This document shows, piece after piece, positions 1-5,803 of a DNA stretch of 6,906 bases. How positions within the stretch are numbered: position 1 is the stretch's first letter; every line of letters starts with the position of its first letter. The position numbers and the translations under genes are program-made. The notes below the pieces were generated by a model. It did no database searches. It worked only from the letters and a program-made list of their open reading frames with translations, and was not told where the DNA came from. The stretch is from an uncultured Streptococcus sp. (lineage in GTDB: Bacteria > Bacillota > Bacilli > Lactobacillales > Streptococcaceae), in assembly GCA_916048115.1 (NCBI GenBank), contig CAJZGQ010000061.1:1-6906 (forward strand), given 5' to 3'.

Positions 1-1444
1 CGTAACCTGTTACCAAGGTTGAAGTTGGGAAGTAACGTTTGAAGTCTTCTGAGTCTACATCAGGCCAGCCCATAGTTGAGAATGGCCAAAGGGCTGAACT
101 AAACCAAGTATCCAAGACATCTTCGTCTTGTTTCCATCCGTCACCTTCTGGCGCTTCTTCGCCAACGTACATTTCACCCTCAGCATTGTACCAAGCAGGG
201 ATTTGGTGACCCCACCAGAGCTGACGAGAAATTACCCAGTCATGGACATTTTCCATCCATTGAAGGAAGGTATCGTTGAAACGAGGTGGGTAGAATTCTA
301 CCTTATCGTCTGTGTCTTGGTTGGCAATGGCATTCTTAGCCAATTGATCCATCTTGACAAACCATTGCGTAGACAAACGTGGCTCAACCATAACCCCTGT
401 ACGCTCTGAGTGACCAACTGAGTGGGTCATCTTCTCAATCTTAACAAAGGCACCAATTTCTTCTAACTTCTTGATAACAGCCTTACGAGCTTCAAAGCGA
501 TCCATACCGTTGAATTCGCCAGCCAATTCATTCATGGTGCCATCATCGTTCATGACGTTGACTTGTGGCAAGTTATGACGTTGACCAACCAAGAAGTCGT
601 TAGGGTCATGGGCAGGAGTGATTTTAACAACCCCAGTACCAAATTCAGGGTCTGCGTGTTCGTCCCCTACGATTGGGATTGGCTTGTTCAAGATTGGCAA
701 GATAACATTTTGACCAATCAAGTCTTTATAACGATCATCATTTGGGTTAACCGCTACGGCAGTATCCCCAAACATAGTCTCAGGACGAGTTGTTGCTACT
801 TCAAGGGCACGTGAACCGTCTTCCAACATGTAGTTCATGTGGTAGAAGGCACCCTCGACATCCTTGTGAATCACCTCGATATCAGAAAGGGCTGTACGGG
901 CTTTTGGATCCCAGTTGATGATAAATTCACCACGGTAAATCCAACCTTTTTTGTAAAGCTCTACAAAGACCTTACGAACCGCTTTTGACAACCCTTCATC
1001 AAGAGTGAAACGCTCACGAGAGTAGTCTACAGAGAGCCCCATCTTGCCCCATTGTTGCTTGATAGTCGTCGCATACTCGTCTTTCCATTCCCAGACTTTA
1101 TCAAGGAATTTTTCACGACCAAGGTCATAACGAGAGATGCCCTCTTCAGCCAAACGCGCTTCTACTTTAGCTTGAGTGGCAATCCCAGCATGGTCCATAC
1201 CTGGAAGCCAAAGCGTATCAAAACCTTGCATCCGTTTTTGACGGATGATGATATCCTGTAAAGTCGTATCCCAAGCGTGACCAAGGTGAAGTTTCCCGGT
1301 TACGTTTGGTGGTGGAATCACGATGGAATAAGGCTTAGCCTTTTGATCGCCTGAAGGCTTGAAAACATCCGCATCAAGCCATTTTTGGTAACGACCAGCC
1401 TCAACCTCGGCTGGATTGTATTTAGGTGAAAGTTCTTTAGACAT
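1..1444 (-). CDS. valS: Valyl-tRNA synthetase, N-terminal 481 residues (3' end outside window)
   Basis: Class I aminoacyl-tRNA synthetase that charges tRNA-Val with valine in the cytoplasm. Reading from the ATG at 1444 gives 481 residues with no stop before the left edge; the family is usually about 880 residues in streptococci, so roughly the C-terminal 45% is missing, including the KMSKS loop. Visible landmarks are the N-terminal [15 protein letters not shown] block with the HIGH-type motif HLGH at residues 53-56, the [12 protein letters not shown] block near 80-91, and a CP1 editing domain with TTRPET at 218-223 and [15 protein letters not shown] at 269-283. The catalytic fold resumes with [15 protein letters not shown] near 405-419 and [17 protein letters not shown] near 445-461. 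The start has a Shine-Dalgarno AAAGGA 7 bases upstream. It overlaps the end of the upstream kinase-like gene by 8 bases, so the two are probably translationally coupled. It is the fourth gene behind a T-box leader, which fits induction by uncharged tRNA-Val. Truncation here is only the window edge. Confidence 0.97.
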   Translation of the reverse strand, partial: MSKELSPKYNPAEVEAGRYQKWLDADVFKPSGDQKAKPYSIVIPPPNVTGKLHLGHAWDTTLQDIIIRQKRMQGFDTLWLPGMDHAGIATQAKVEARLAEEGISRYDLGREKFLDKVWEWKDEYATTIKQQWGKMGLSVDYSRERFTLDEGLSKAVRKVFVELYKKGWIYRGEFIINWDPKARTALSDIEVIHKDVEGAFYHMNYMLEDGSRALEVATTRPETMFGDTAVAVNPNDDRYKDLIGQNVILPILNKPIPIVGDEHADPEFGTGVVKITPAHDPNDFLVGQRHNLPQVNVMNDDGTMNELAGEFNGMDRFEARKAVIKKLEEIGAFVKIEKMTHSVGHSERTGVMVEPRLSTQWFVKMDQLAKNAIANQDTDDKVEFYPPRFNDTFLQWMENVHDWVISRQLWWGHQIPAWYNAEGEMYVGEEAPEGDGWKQDEDVLDTWFSSALWPFSTMGWPDVDSEDFKRYFPTSTLVTGY

Positions 1445-2015
1445 GTGTTTGTCCTTTCTCTATTGTTTTCATTTTTTCTTGAATCTGCTTTGCAACTTCT
1501 TCTGCGGACAGATTCGTATTATCAATTTTAAGGTAGTGGTGAAGACCACTCGGTCGCTTTTGAGAATTAAGTTGATTCGTTTTATCAGTCTCTAAAATCT
1601 CTCTTTCAGATACCTCAAAATACCGTTTCAAGGGTTTGTATTTCAACCGATTCTCCGTCCGATTTCGACGTAACCTCTCCTCCAGAGACGTTTCTAATTC
1701 AACAAAAAGAATCTCTTGATGATACTCATTTAACAAAACTTGAATGTCCTTCAAATACATCAAATGGTATTGATTTGAAAAATCAGTTACGCCTGTTAAA
1801 ATCACCGACCGATGATGCCTGGCGCTTGTTCCAAGAAAAGAAAAGTTAACGCTACGAACAAATTCCCACATTTCTTCCGTAAAATCCTGATAGATTTCGA
1901 GTGCGAAATCAATTGGTTGATGGTTGAAAAAGAGAGTCGCACCGGTGAGTTTCGAAAGTTCCTGACCAATGGTCATTTTCCCTGAAGCTGGAGCTCCAAT
2001 GATGAAAACATGCAT
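1437..2015 (-). CDS. Small P-loop kinase-like protein (AAA/shikimate-kinase-like fold)
   Basis: A 192-residue protein opening with a beta strand and P loop, [15 protein letters not shown], with the candidate phosphate-binding lysine at residue 13. It resembles small nucleoside/shikimate-kinase-like P-loop proteins annotated only as AAA family ATPases. An NHQPID segment follows at 31-36, as in this family, and an arginine-rich stretch at 114-123 ([10 protein letters not shown]) could act as a lid. The substrate cannot be assigned. A methionine follows the Walker A lysine where Ser/Thr is usual, with Thr one place later. I chose the ATG at 2015 over an in-frame GTG at 2030 because GGAGGT at 2022-2027 is spaced 6 bases from this ATG, while the GTG overlaps that site. 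The ATG shares one base with the stop of the upstream acetyltransferase gene (TGATG), and the 3' end overlaps valS by 8 bases. It is therefore cotranscribed and probably coupled in the T-box-controlled operon. Confidence is high that it is a gene and low for function. Confidence 0.88.
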   Translation of the reverse strand: MHVFIIGAPASGKMTIGQELSKLTGATLFFNHQPIDFALEIYQDFTEEMWEFVRSVNFSFLGTSARHHRSVILTGVTDFSNQYHLMYLKDIQVLLNEYHQEILFVELETSLEERLRRNRTENRLKYKPLKRYFEVSEREILETDKTNQLNSQKRPSGLHHYLKIDNTNLSAEEVAKQIQEKMKTIEKGQTHV

Positions 2016-2575
2016 CAATCCACCTCCCACTCACTCTTCAGCAAGCCATATCTCAAATCATCACAGCGATTTCCTTGGGCGTCTTTTCGATCCCTTATGC
2101 GAGCTTCAAGAGTGAAACCGAGTTTTTCAGCGACTCGTTGACTTTGAAGGTTATAGCCAAAGCAAGTTAGTTCAATCTTGTGAAGCTCCAGTTCTTTAAA
2201 AGCTAAATCAATCAAAGCACGCGCTGCTTCGGGCACATAACCTCGTCCCCAATAGTCTGGGTGCAAGGTATAGCCAATCTCAAGTACATCATCTTCGTGG
2301 CGATGGTTGAAATCAACAGAGCCGACGATGTTATCGGTTCCTTTGACCACAATGCCGTAACCATCTGGAAGATTATCCTTTTGATTGCGCTCTGGAAGAA
2401 TATGTTCTAGGTAATAAATCTCATCTTCCAAGGTCTTAACGGGCGGAAAGCCCGCTGGATAAGAGACCTCTGGGAGACTAGCGTAGGCATAGATATCCTC
2501 AGCATCCGCCACTGTACGGACTCGTAAAACGAGACGCTCCGTTTCGATTCGTTCTGGCAGTTCAGCTCTTGTCAT
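2015..2575 (-). CDS. GNAT family N-acetyltransferase (RimJ/RimL-like)
   Basis: A 186-residue protein of the GNAT fold, of normal length for the RimJ/RimL-like group, which transfers an acetyl group from acetyl-CoA to an amine (protein N-termini or small molecules in known members). The N-terminus has the typical ETERLVLRVRTVADAEDIYA opening (residues 11-30). A central IVGSVDFNHR strand follows at 83-92. The acetyl-CoA-binding motif A is IGYTLHPDYWGRGYVPEA at 100-117, with the pyrophosphate loop YWGRGY, and motif B includes RVAEKLGFTLEARIR near 147-161. The substrate cannot be told from sequence. I chose the ATG at 2575 because GAGGA at 2582-2586 lies 6 bases upstream and the conserved fold starts directly after it; the longer in-frame start at 2626 only adds residues that lie inside the upstream gene. 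The start overlaps the flavin-reductase-like gene by 14 bases, and the stop shares one base with the next gene's ATG. It belongs to the T-box-controlled valS operon. Confidence 0.92.
   Translation of the reverse strand: MTRAELPERIETERLVLRVRTVADAEDIYAYASLPEVSYPAGFPPVKTLEDEIYYLEHILPERNQKDNLPDGYGIVVKGTDNIVGSVDFNHRHEDDVLEIGYTLHPDYWGRGYVPEAARALIDLAFKELELHKIELTCFGYNLQSQRVAEKLGFTLEARIRDRKDAQGNRCDDLRYGLLKSEWEVD
2020..2027 (-). promoter_or_regulatory. Ribosome binding site that fixes the kinase-like gene start
   Basis: The minus strand reads GGAGGTGG here, a near-perfect Shine-Dalgarno. Its GGAGGT core ends 6 bases before the ATG at 2015. It lies inside the last codons of the upstream acetyltransferase gene. 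The alternative GTG start at 2030 would lie upstream of this site and has no comparable sequence in front of it. Confidence 0.8.
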
Positions 2576-3140
2576 CCTTCTTCCTCGCTTTCTTGATGAA
2601 GATTCCCATAGGATCGACTCGGTCATCTAGATAACGATAAACACGCTGATGACCATCCCCCATAAAGTAAGTTGGGGCAAAACAGTCATTTTTAAAATGG
2701 CCTTTGTCATCTAAGAGCTCTGGATTAGCCAGTCGCTCGAGAATCTTAGCGAAGATATGGCAGATGCCATCTTCCTCGATAATCCGATCTACCTGGCAAT
2801 CCAATACGATTGGGCAAGCCTCCAAAATCGGGGCCTGAGTCCGCTCAGAAATCTCATAGCCCAGCCCCAGGTGTTTCAACTTTTCCCGATGGGTGATAAA
2901 GCCCGCCTGCTCCATCTCAAGCATGAGATGTTCAGTAGGAATGTTCACAGTAAACTGTCGATAATGCTTAATCTGGTCAGCCGCATTTTCCTCAGCACCA
3001 ACACCGATGACGAGCCAATCTCCCAAGCTATAAGAGGAACTGCAGGTTGTGATATTGTACCCAAAGTTCTGGTCCTGATACCCCAAGATGAAGATAGGAA
3101 AGCCATAGTAGAGTTTACTAGTGTTAAAAGATTGTTTCAT
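2562..3140 (-). CDS. Flavin reductase-like FMN-binding split-barrel protein
   Basis: A 192-residue soluble protein that I place in the flavin reductase-like family (split beta-barrel that binds FMN). Seen directly: an N-terminal LYYGFPIFILGYQD strand region at 10-23, then YNITTCSSSYSLGDWLVIGV at 28-47, which matches the family's flavin-phosphate-contacting segment, and FTVNIPTEHL at 63-72, the usual FxVNIP strand. A DCQVDRIIEEDGICHIFAKI segment at 114-133 forms the later barrel strands, and the C-terminus is basic (IKKARKKDDKS). Members reduce or bind FMN or act as small flavoprotein oxidoreductases; the substrate here is unknown. The ATG at 3140 has AAAGGAG at 3147-3153, 6 bases upstream. 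It is the first gene after the T-box terminator, about 30 bases from the U tract, so its expression should depend on tRNA-dependent antitermination. Its 3' end overlaps the acetyltransferase gene by 14 bases. Confidence 0.88.
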   Translation of the reverse strand: MKQSFNTSKLYYGFPIFILGYQDQNFGYNITTCSSSYSLGDWLVIGVGAEENAADQIKHYRQFTVNIPTEHLMLEMEQAGFITHREKLKHLGLGYEISERTQAPILEACPIVLDCQVDRIIEEDGICHIFAKILERLANPELLDDKGHFKNDCFAPTYFMGDGHQRVYRYLDDRVDPMGIFIKKARKKDDKS

Positions 3141-3170
3141 GACAAGCTCCTTTGGCTAGAGGTGGAAAAG

Positions 3171-3205
3171 AAAAATCGCCCCTGCCATCTACATGACAGG
3201 GACGA
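3171..3205 (-). terminator. Regulated intrinsic terminator of the T-box leader
   Basis: On the minus strand TCGTCCCTGTCAT pairs with AUGGCAGGGGCGA across a GUAG tetraloop, a continuous 13-bp stem with two G-U pairs, followed directly by five U. The 5' side of the stem lies just past the T-box core, so pairing of the core in the antiterminator should block this hairpin when uncharged tRNA binds. Confidence 0.92.
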
Positions 3206-3355
3206 ATATGTTTATCCGCGGTACCACCCAATTTCGGGCAGAGCCCGCAACTTTGTATATTTTAATTTCATCCATTAGCAACCAGTTTTGACACATCTGT
3301 GGACTTCTCAGCACCGCCACTTTCTGTAAAATGTGGGACTCAAAACACCTCTAAC
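3171..3355 (-). promoter_or_regulatory. T-box riboswitch leader, probably tRNA-Val responsive, upstream of the valS operon
   Basis: The minus strand carries the T-box core TGGGTGGTACCGCG at 3217-3230. Its UGGU would pair with an ACCA tRNA 3' end, which fits discriminator base A. Stem I runs from about 3355 to 3274. Its base pairs GUUAG with CUAAU, a 7-bp helix pairs GUUUUGA with UCAAAAC, CACAU pairs with AUGUG, and GUGG/CCAC close a distal loop containing the conserved GGUG of the T-loop motif. The internal loop between the lower two helices has UGGUUG on its 3' side (3279-3284). GUU at 3280-3282, followed by a purine and then the lower helix, is the best specifier and reads valine. A short Stem III (CGGGC-UCU-GCCCG) is at about 3235-3247. 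The antiterminator competes with the strong terminator at 3171-3205. No Stem II is evident. The valine assignment rests on both the specifier placement and valS downstream. Confidence 0.93.
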
Positions 3356-3361
3356 AGGTTC

Positions 3362-3390
3362 ATTTTATCAAGTTTTCCTGGAAATAGCAA
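3362..3390 (-). promoter_or_regulatory. Sigma-A promoter of the T-box/valS operon
   Basis: The minus strand has a -35 box TTGCTA at 3385-3390, a 17-base spacer and a -10 box TAAAAT at 3362-3367. The predicted transcription start is the G near 3355, which places the 5' end exactly at the base of T-box Stem I. The -35 box lies within 20 bases of the upstream gene's stop codon. Confidence 0.8.
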
Positions 3391-3392
3391 GA

Positions 3393-3408
3393 AATCACAA
3401 AAGCGATT
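3393..3408 (-). terminator. Weak candidate terminator after the HhH protein gene
   Basis: AATCGC and GTGATT pair (6 bp with one G-U) around a TTTT loop, followed by TCTT. The hairpin overlaps the stop codon and abuts the -35 box of the T-box promoter. The stem is short and the U tract broken, so some read-through into the T-box leader is possible. Confidence 0.35.
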
Positions 3409-3754
3409 ATTTAAACTTGACACCAAGTTCTTGCAATTTTTTAATAGTAGCTGGGCCGATTCCTTTAAGGGCTAACAACTCTTTCTCTGTCCAGTTTGCG
3501 AAGTCCGCAACAGAGCGAATACCTTCATCATAAAATGTTTGCGCACGATCAAGGGCTACACCTTCCAAACTTGCAGCAAATTCTTCCACTGAAGAAGCCG
3601 CTTGTTTCACTTCTTTCGCCACTGCTTTTGTAGCTTTCTCGACCTTTTTAGGTGCTTCTTTCACAGCTGCAGTTACAGTTGCGACAGCTTTTTTCAAAAG
3701 ATGTCTATTTTGATGTTTGTATTGTTTCGCACGGTTTACGTTCTTCTTTGCCAT
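3407..3754 (-). CDS. Lysine/alanine-rich helix-hairpin-helix protein, possible nucleic-acid-binding
   Basis: A 115-residue protein in two parts. The N-terminal part, about residues 1-60, is strongly basic and rich in Lys, Ala and Val (for example KKVEKATKAVAKEVKQAASS at 37-56). It looks like an extended or coiled amphipathic helix resembling histone H1-like tails. The C-terminal part, about 80-113, holds a helix-hairpin-helix motif: SVADFANWTEKELLALKGIG followed by PATIKKLQELGV, with the hairpin KGIGPAT at 97-103. HhH motifs of this kind, as in the RNA polymerase alpha C-terminal domain, usually contact nucleic-acid backbone. A role in DNA or RNA binding is therefore inferred, not shown. There is no signal peptide or membrane segment. 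The ATG at 3754 has a strong AGGAGG 4 to 5 bases upstream. It is monocistronic, with its own promoter at 3850-3877 and an untranslated leader of about 90 bases, and sits between two operons without obvious functional link to either. Confidence 0.85.
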   Translation of the reverse strand: MAKKNVNRAKQYKHQNRHLLKKAVATVTAAVKEAPKKVEKATKAVAKEVKQAASSVEEFAASLEGVALDRAQTFYDEGIRSVADFANWTEKELLALKGIGPATIKKLQELGVKFK

Positions 3755-3817
3755 TTTTCCTCCTAAATTCAGTGATCAATTCCTAAGGCAACAAGGTTTC
3801 ATCACCATAATTCCATT

Positions 3818-3853
3818 CAATAATCCGTTGATGTCATTTCAACTTTTTTATTG
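3818..3853 (-). repeat. Nested inverted repeat at the HhH gene promoter and transcript start
   Basis: Minus-strand GTTGA and TCAAC (3827-3843) flank a 7-base loop, and an outer pair CAATAA (3848-3853) and TTATTG (3818-3823) encloses them. The outer left arm overlaps the -10 box. The inner repeat begins at the predicted first transcribed base, so the RNA could start with a hairpin. In AT-rich DNA short arms like these can arise by chance. Confidence 0.4.
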
Positions 3854-3877
3854 TATCACAATCCCCTAAAAAATCAA
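3850..3877 (-). promoter_or_regulatory. Extended -10 sigma-A promoter of the HhH protein gene
   Basis: The minus strand reads TTGATT (3872-3877), a 16-base spacer, then TACAAT (3850-3855), preceded by TGTGA, which gives the streptococcal extended -10 element TRTGN. The predicted start is the G near 3843, giving a leader of about 89 bases before the ATG at 3754. Confidence 0.8.
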
Positions 3878-3911
3878 GTCATTGCTCAATTTTCAGCTAA
3901 ATCCAGCTAGT

Positions 3912-3936
3912 AAAACGCCTTCAATAAGGCCTTTTT
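3912..3936 (-). terminator. Intrinsic terminator of the rlmD-DUF1912 operon
   Basis: The minus strand reads AAAAG, then GCCTT, loop ATTG, AAGGC, then GTTTT. The GCCTT/AAGGC stem is flanked by A and T runs that extend the pairing. It starts at the DUF1912 stop codon. The stem is only 5 bp in its GC part and the U tract is 4 bases, so efficiency may be moderate. Confidence 0.65.
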
Positions 3937-4189
3937 AATATTTTCTTTCACCAAAGAGGCCATCCGGTAAATCATGAAATCCTTTTCCAGCATGGAAATT
4001 TTCAAACTTCCCTTGCAAGAACTGATAAGCGTCCAAACGGCTTTCATAGCGAATCATCGCGATTTTAGCTCGTTCATCCTGGTCTTCATCAAAAACCTTC
4101 TTACTCTCTTCTAGAGCCATTTCATTGATCATGACCTGGGTCTTGATCCACTCCTCAAACTCCTTCATAAACTCTGTTTCGTAACTCAT
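3935..4189 (-). CDS. DUF1912 family protein
   Basis: An 84-residue acidic protein that I recognise as the streptococcal DUF1912 family; no function is known to me. The sequence is predicted mostly helical: residues 1-30 are rich in Glu and Lys (SYETEFMKEFEEWIKTQVMI), a second charged helix follows (EESKKVFDEDQDERAKIAMI at 28-47), then a helix with RLDAYQFLQGKFENF (51-65). The C-terminal tail is Gly-rich (HAGKGFHDLPDGLFGERKY). There is no Cys, no signal peptide and no membrane segment. The ATG at 4189 follows the DUF438 stop by 2 bases, and its ribosome site (GGAGT) lies within the last codons of that gene, so it is cotranscribed and probably coupled. It is the last gene before the terminator at 3912-3936. 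Confidence 0.88.
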   Translation of the reverse strand: MSYETEFMKEFEEWIKTQVMINEMALEESKKVFDEDQDERAKIAMIRYESRLDAYQFLQGKFENFHAGKGFHDLPDGLFGERKY

Positions 4190-4191
4190 CT

Positions 4192-5538
4192 TTACTCCAT
4201 TCCTCTATAAAAATCCGTATCGATCTCCCGATAAGGTTGAATGTCCTGAACATATTCCAAGACACCTTGAAAGTCTCCAGCTTCATCACGCACTGCTGCA
4301 TAGGTGACATGGACAAATTTCCCACGCGATTCGGATTTGAACCACATTTCATACTTGTCTTTTTTTCCTTCACGAAGCCCTTGCATGATCGCTTTGACCT
4401 TTTCCAAGTATTTTGGCGGGTGACACAGCTCAACATTGCGTCCTACCTGCGACGGTGTCCTCTTAAAAATCATTTCCTCAAAAGGTGCAGCATCGTTGTA
4501 ATATTGGAAAATATCATCCTTATTGACAAAGGTGATCTCCATCGGTAACTGGTTCAAGATCAAATTCGCTTGCTCCACAGAGAGGAAGCCATTTCCAAAA
4601 GCTTGTGGCTGCTGGCGATCGAAACTCTCTTCTTTTTTCTTAGGCGTGAAGGTAATGATCAACTGCCCATCAGGAGTCTCAATGACCTGACGGTGATCGC
4701 CACCTTCTGAAGTAGAAAGAGCTTCACCTAAATCTTCTGTCTCTGTTGCTCCTTCTTCCTTAAAGTCCACGCGTTTTGGCACCCACTTTTCACTTGGGAG
4801 AATAATGGCATAACCATAAGCATCACTTTCTTCTGCAATGGAAAGCCAATCATCCTGGGTAAAAGCCTCCAGCAAAATCATCAAAAGGATCGACTCTTCC
4901 TTGAAGATCATGCCCTCAAACTCTTGTGCAAATGCTTCAAAGCCTTCCTTAACTTCAGAAATGGCAGAATTCGGTAGTTCCTTGGCCACGTCCAAAGCTT
5001 TTGCAAAGAGGTCTCGAATCTGGTCATCTACTCCCCACATGACTTTAGGAGGAGAATCATGGCCGTATTTTTCCATAATCGGAAACATCAGTTCTTCCTT
5101 ACGGCGGTAATGCCGATCAAATTGACCCACCAAGCCAAGCTGACGCAAGAGGCCTTTGTGAATCTCCTGGATCATCTCAGGATCCTCCGTCGTCTCATAA
5201 TTATCCAGCAAGCGACGGACCCGCATCATAGCGGCACGAAGGGCTAGGTTCTCCTGTTTAAAGATCTGAACCGGGTGACCTGGATGGTCTGTATCTGCCA
5301 CTTCGACCCCTTGAACAGCATTCTTAAAAAGATTCGCATGGACATCACAAAGCTCCATAACATCTTCAAAAGTAACACCTGCATCTGAATTCATCAGTTC
5401 ATGCTCCATGAGAGAGATCTCAATCGCAGAAACCCCCGCAAAGGTCGCATCAAATCGTTCTTGGACCGACTCAGGAGATGCTCCATGATGCAGGTCTAAT
5501 AAGATGTCTCTCAAGACATGAATTCGTTCATCGCTCAT
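4192..5538 (-). CDS. DUF438-hemerythrin-PAS protein, putative iron/redox sensor
   Basis: A 448-residue soluble protein with three parts. Residues about 1-75 match DUF438 (MSDERIHVLRDILLDLHHGA onward). Residues about 84-225 form a hemerythrin-like four-helix region with candidate metal ligands H85, H88, H143 and acidic residues E148/E149 and E214/E215, in motifs HPGHPVQIFKQEN, HYRRKEELMFPIMEKYG and IFKEESILL. A charged linker about 250-315 follows. Residues about 320-436 match the PAS domain typical of this family (LPMEITFVNKDDIFQYYNDA, GRNVELCHPPKYLEKV with C372-H373, and GVLEYVQDIQ). Hemerythrin domains bind a non-heme di-iron centre that reacts with O2 or NO; PAS domains sense small ligands or redox state. 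No output domain such as a kinase or GGDEF is present. The ATG at 5538 overlaps the upstream DUF1858 stop by 4 bases (ATGA), and DUF1912 follows after 2 bases. Domain calls are firm; the sensing or repair role is inference. Confidence 0.9.
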   Translation of the reverse strand: MSDERIHVLRDILLDLHHGASPESVQERFDATFAGVSAIEISLMEHELMNSDAGVTFEDVMELCDVHANLFKNAVQGVEVADTDHPGHPVQIFKQENLALRAAMMRVRRLLDNYETTEDPEMIQEIHKGLLRQLGLVGQFDRHYRRKEELMFPIMEKYGHDSPPKVMWGVDDQIRDLFAKALDVAKELPNSAISEVKEGFEAFAQEFEGMIFKEESILLMILLEAFTQDDWLSIAEESDAYGYAIILPSEKWVPKRVDFKEEGATETEDLGEALSTSEGGDHRQVIETPDGQLIITFTPKKKEESFDRQQPQAFGNGFLSVEQANLILNQLPMEITFVNKDDIFQYYNDAAPFEEMIFKRTPSQVGRNVELCHPPKYLEKVKAIMQGLREGKKDKYEMWFKSESRGKFVHVTYAAVRDEAGDFQGVLEYVQDIQPYREIDTDFYRGME

Positions 5539-5771
5539 TGGTCTAACCCCACTACTTCATAGCCATTAGCTTCTAGCGTTCGCACAATCTTCTCCATGGG
5601 GGTACCTTCTAATTTTGATCCTTGTTTCAAGGAAACCTTGCGCCCAACTGTATTACGCATGATGGGGTTGGCTAAAGGTTTAAAGCCCAACTCCACCAAC
5701 AAGTCCAATACTTCCGGATGTTGATCAATGACTTGAGCCACTGGAATCGATACATCAATAACATTGTCCAT
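5535..5771 (-). CDS. DUF1858 domain protein
   Basis: A 78-residue protein consisting of a single DUF1858 domain (IDVSIPVAQVIDQHPEVLDL at 5-24, then LLVELGFKPLANPIMRNTVG, then a C-terminal helix-turn-strand ending GYEVVGLDQ). DUF1858 domains are often fused to or adjacent to redox or iron-handling proteins, and the related N-terminal ScdA/RIC domain precedes hemerythrin in di-iron repair proteins. Many DUF1858 members carry a Cys pair after the Gly-Phe; here the segment is GFKPLANPIM and the protein has no Cys at all. I chose the ATG at 5771 because AAAGGA at 5781-5786 lies 9 bases upstream and the domain starts right after it. In-frame ATGs at 5792 and 5801 lack a clear ribosome site and would only add polar residues. 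The stop overlaps the DUF438 start by 4 bases, so the two proteins are probably made together. Confidence 0.85.
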   Translation of the reverse strand: MDNVIDVSIPVAQVIDQHPEVLDLLVELGFKPLANPIMRNTVGRKVSLKQGSKLEGTPMEKIVRTLEANGYEVVGLDQ

Positions 5772-5803
5772 TTTCCTATTTCCTTTACTCATTTCGTTCA
5801 TTT

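Noticed and set aside
128..1261. Plus-strand open frames opposite valS
   Set aside because: The minus strand encodes a continuous and recognisable ValRS across the whole stretch; the plus-strand products look like antisense translations without domains or ribosome sites.
2016..2030. GTG start adding MGGGL to the kinase-like protein
   Set aside because: These codons are the Shine-Dalgarno of the ATG at 2015, and the P-loop family begins at that ATG.
2573..2626. Longer start of the GNAT protein at 2626
   Set aside because: The added residues lie wholly inside the flavin-reductase-like gene, lack a ribosome site, and precede the normal GNAT N-terminus.
2757..3278. Plus-strand open frame of 173 codons opposite the flavin-reductase-like gene and T-box
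   Set aside because: It is antisense to a recognised gene and to a conserved RNA leader, reads through the T-box and terminator, and matches no family I know.
3776..3808. Ten-codon open frame (MVMKPCCLRN) in the HhH gene leader
   Set aside because: It has no ribosome site at proper spacing and no regulatory hairpin pair around it; too short to separate from chance.
4155..4436. Second minus-strand frame of 93 codons inside the DUF438-PAS gene
   Set aside because: It overlaps the well-supported PAS domain in another frame, has no plausible domain, and the PAS frame is intact to its stop, so it is not a frameshift.
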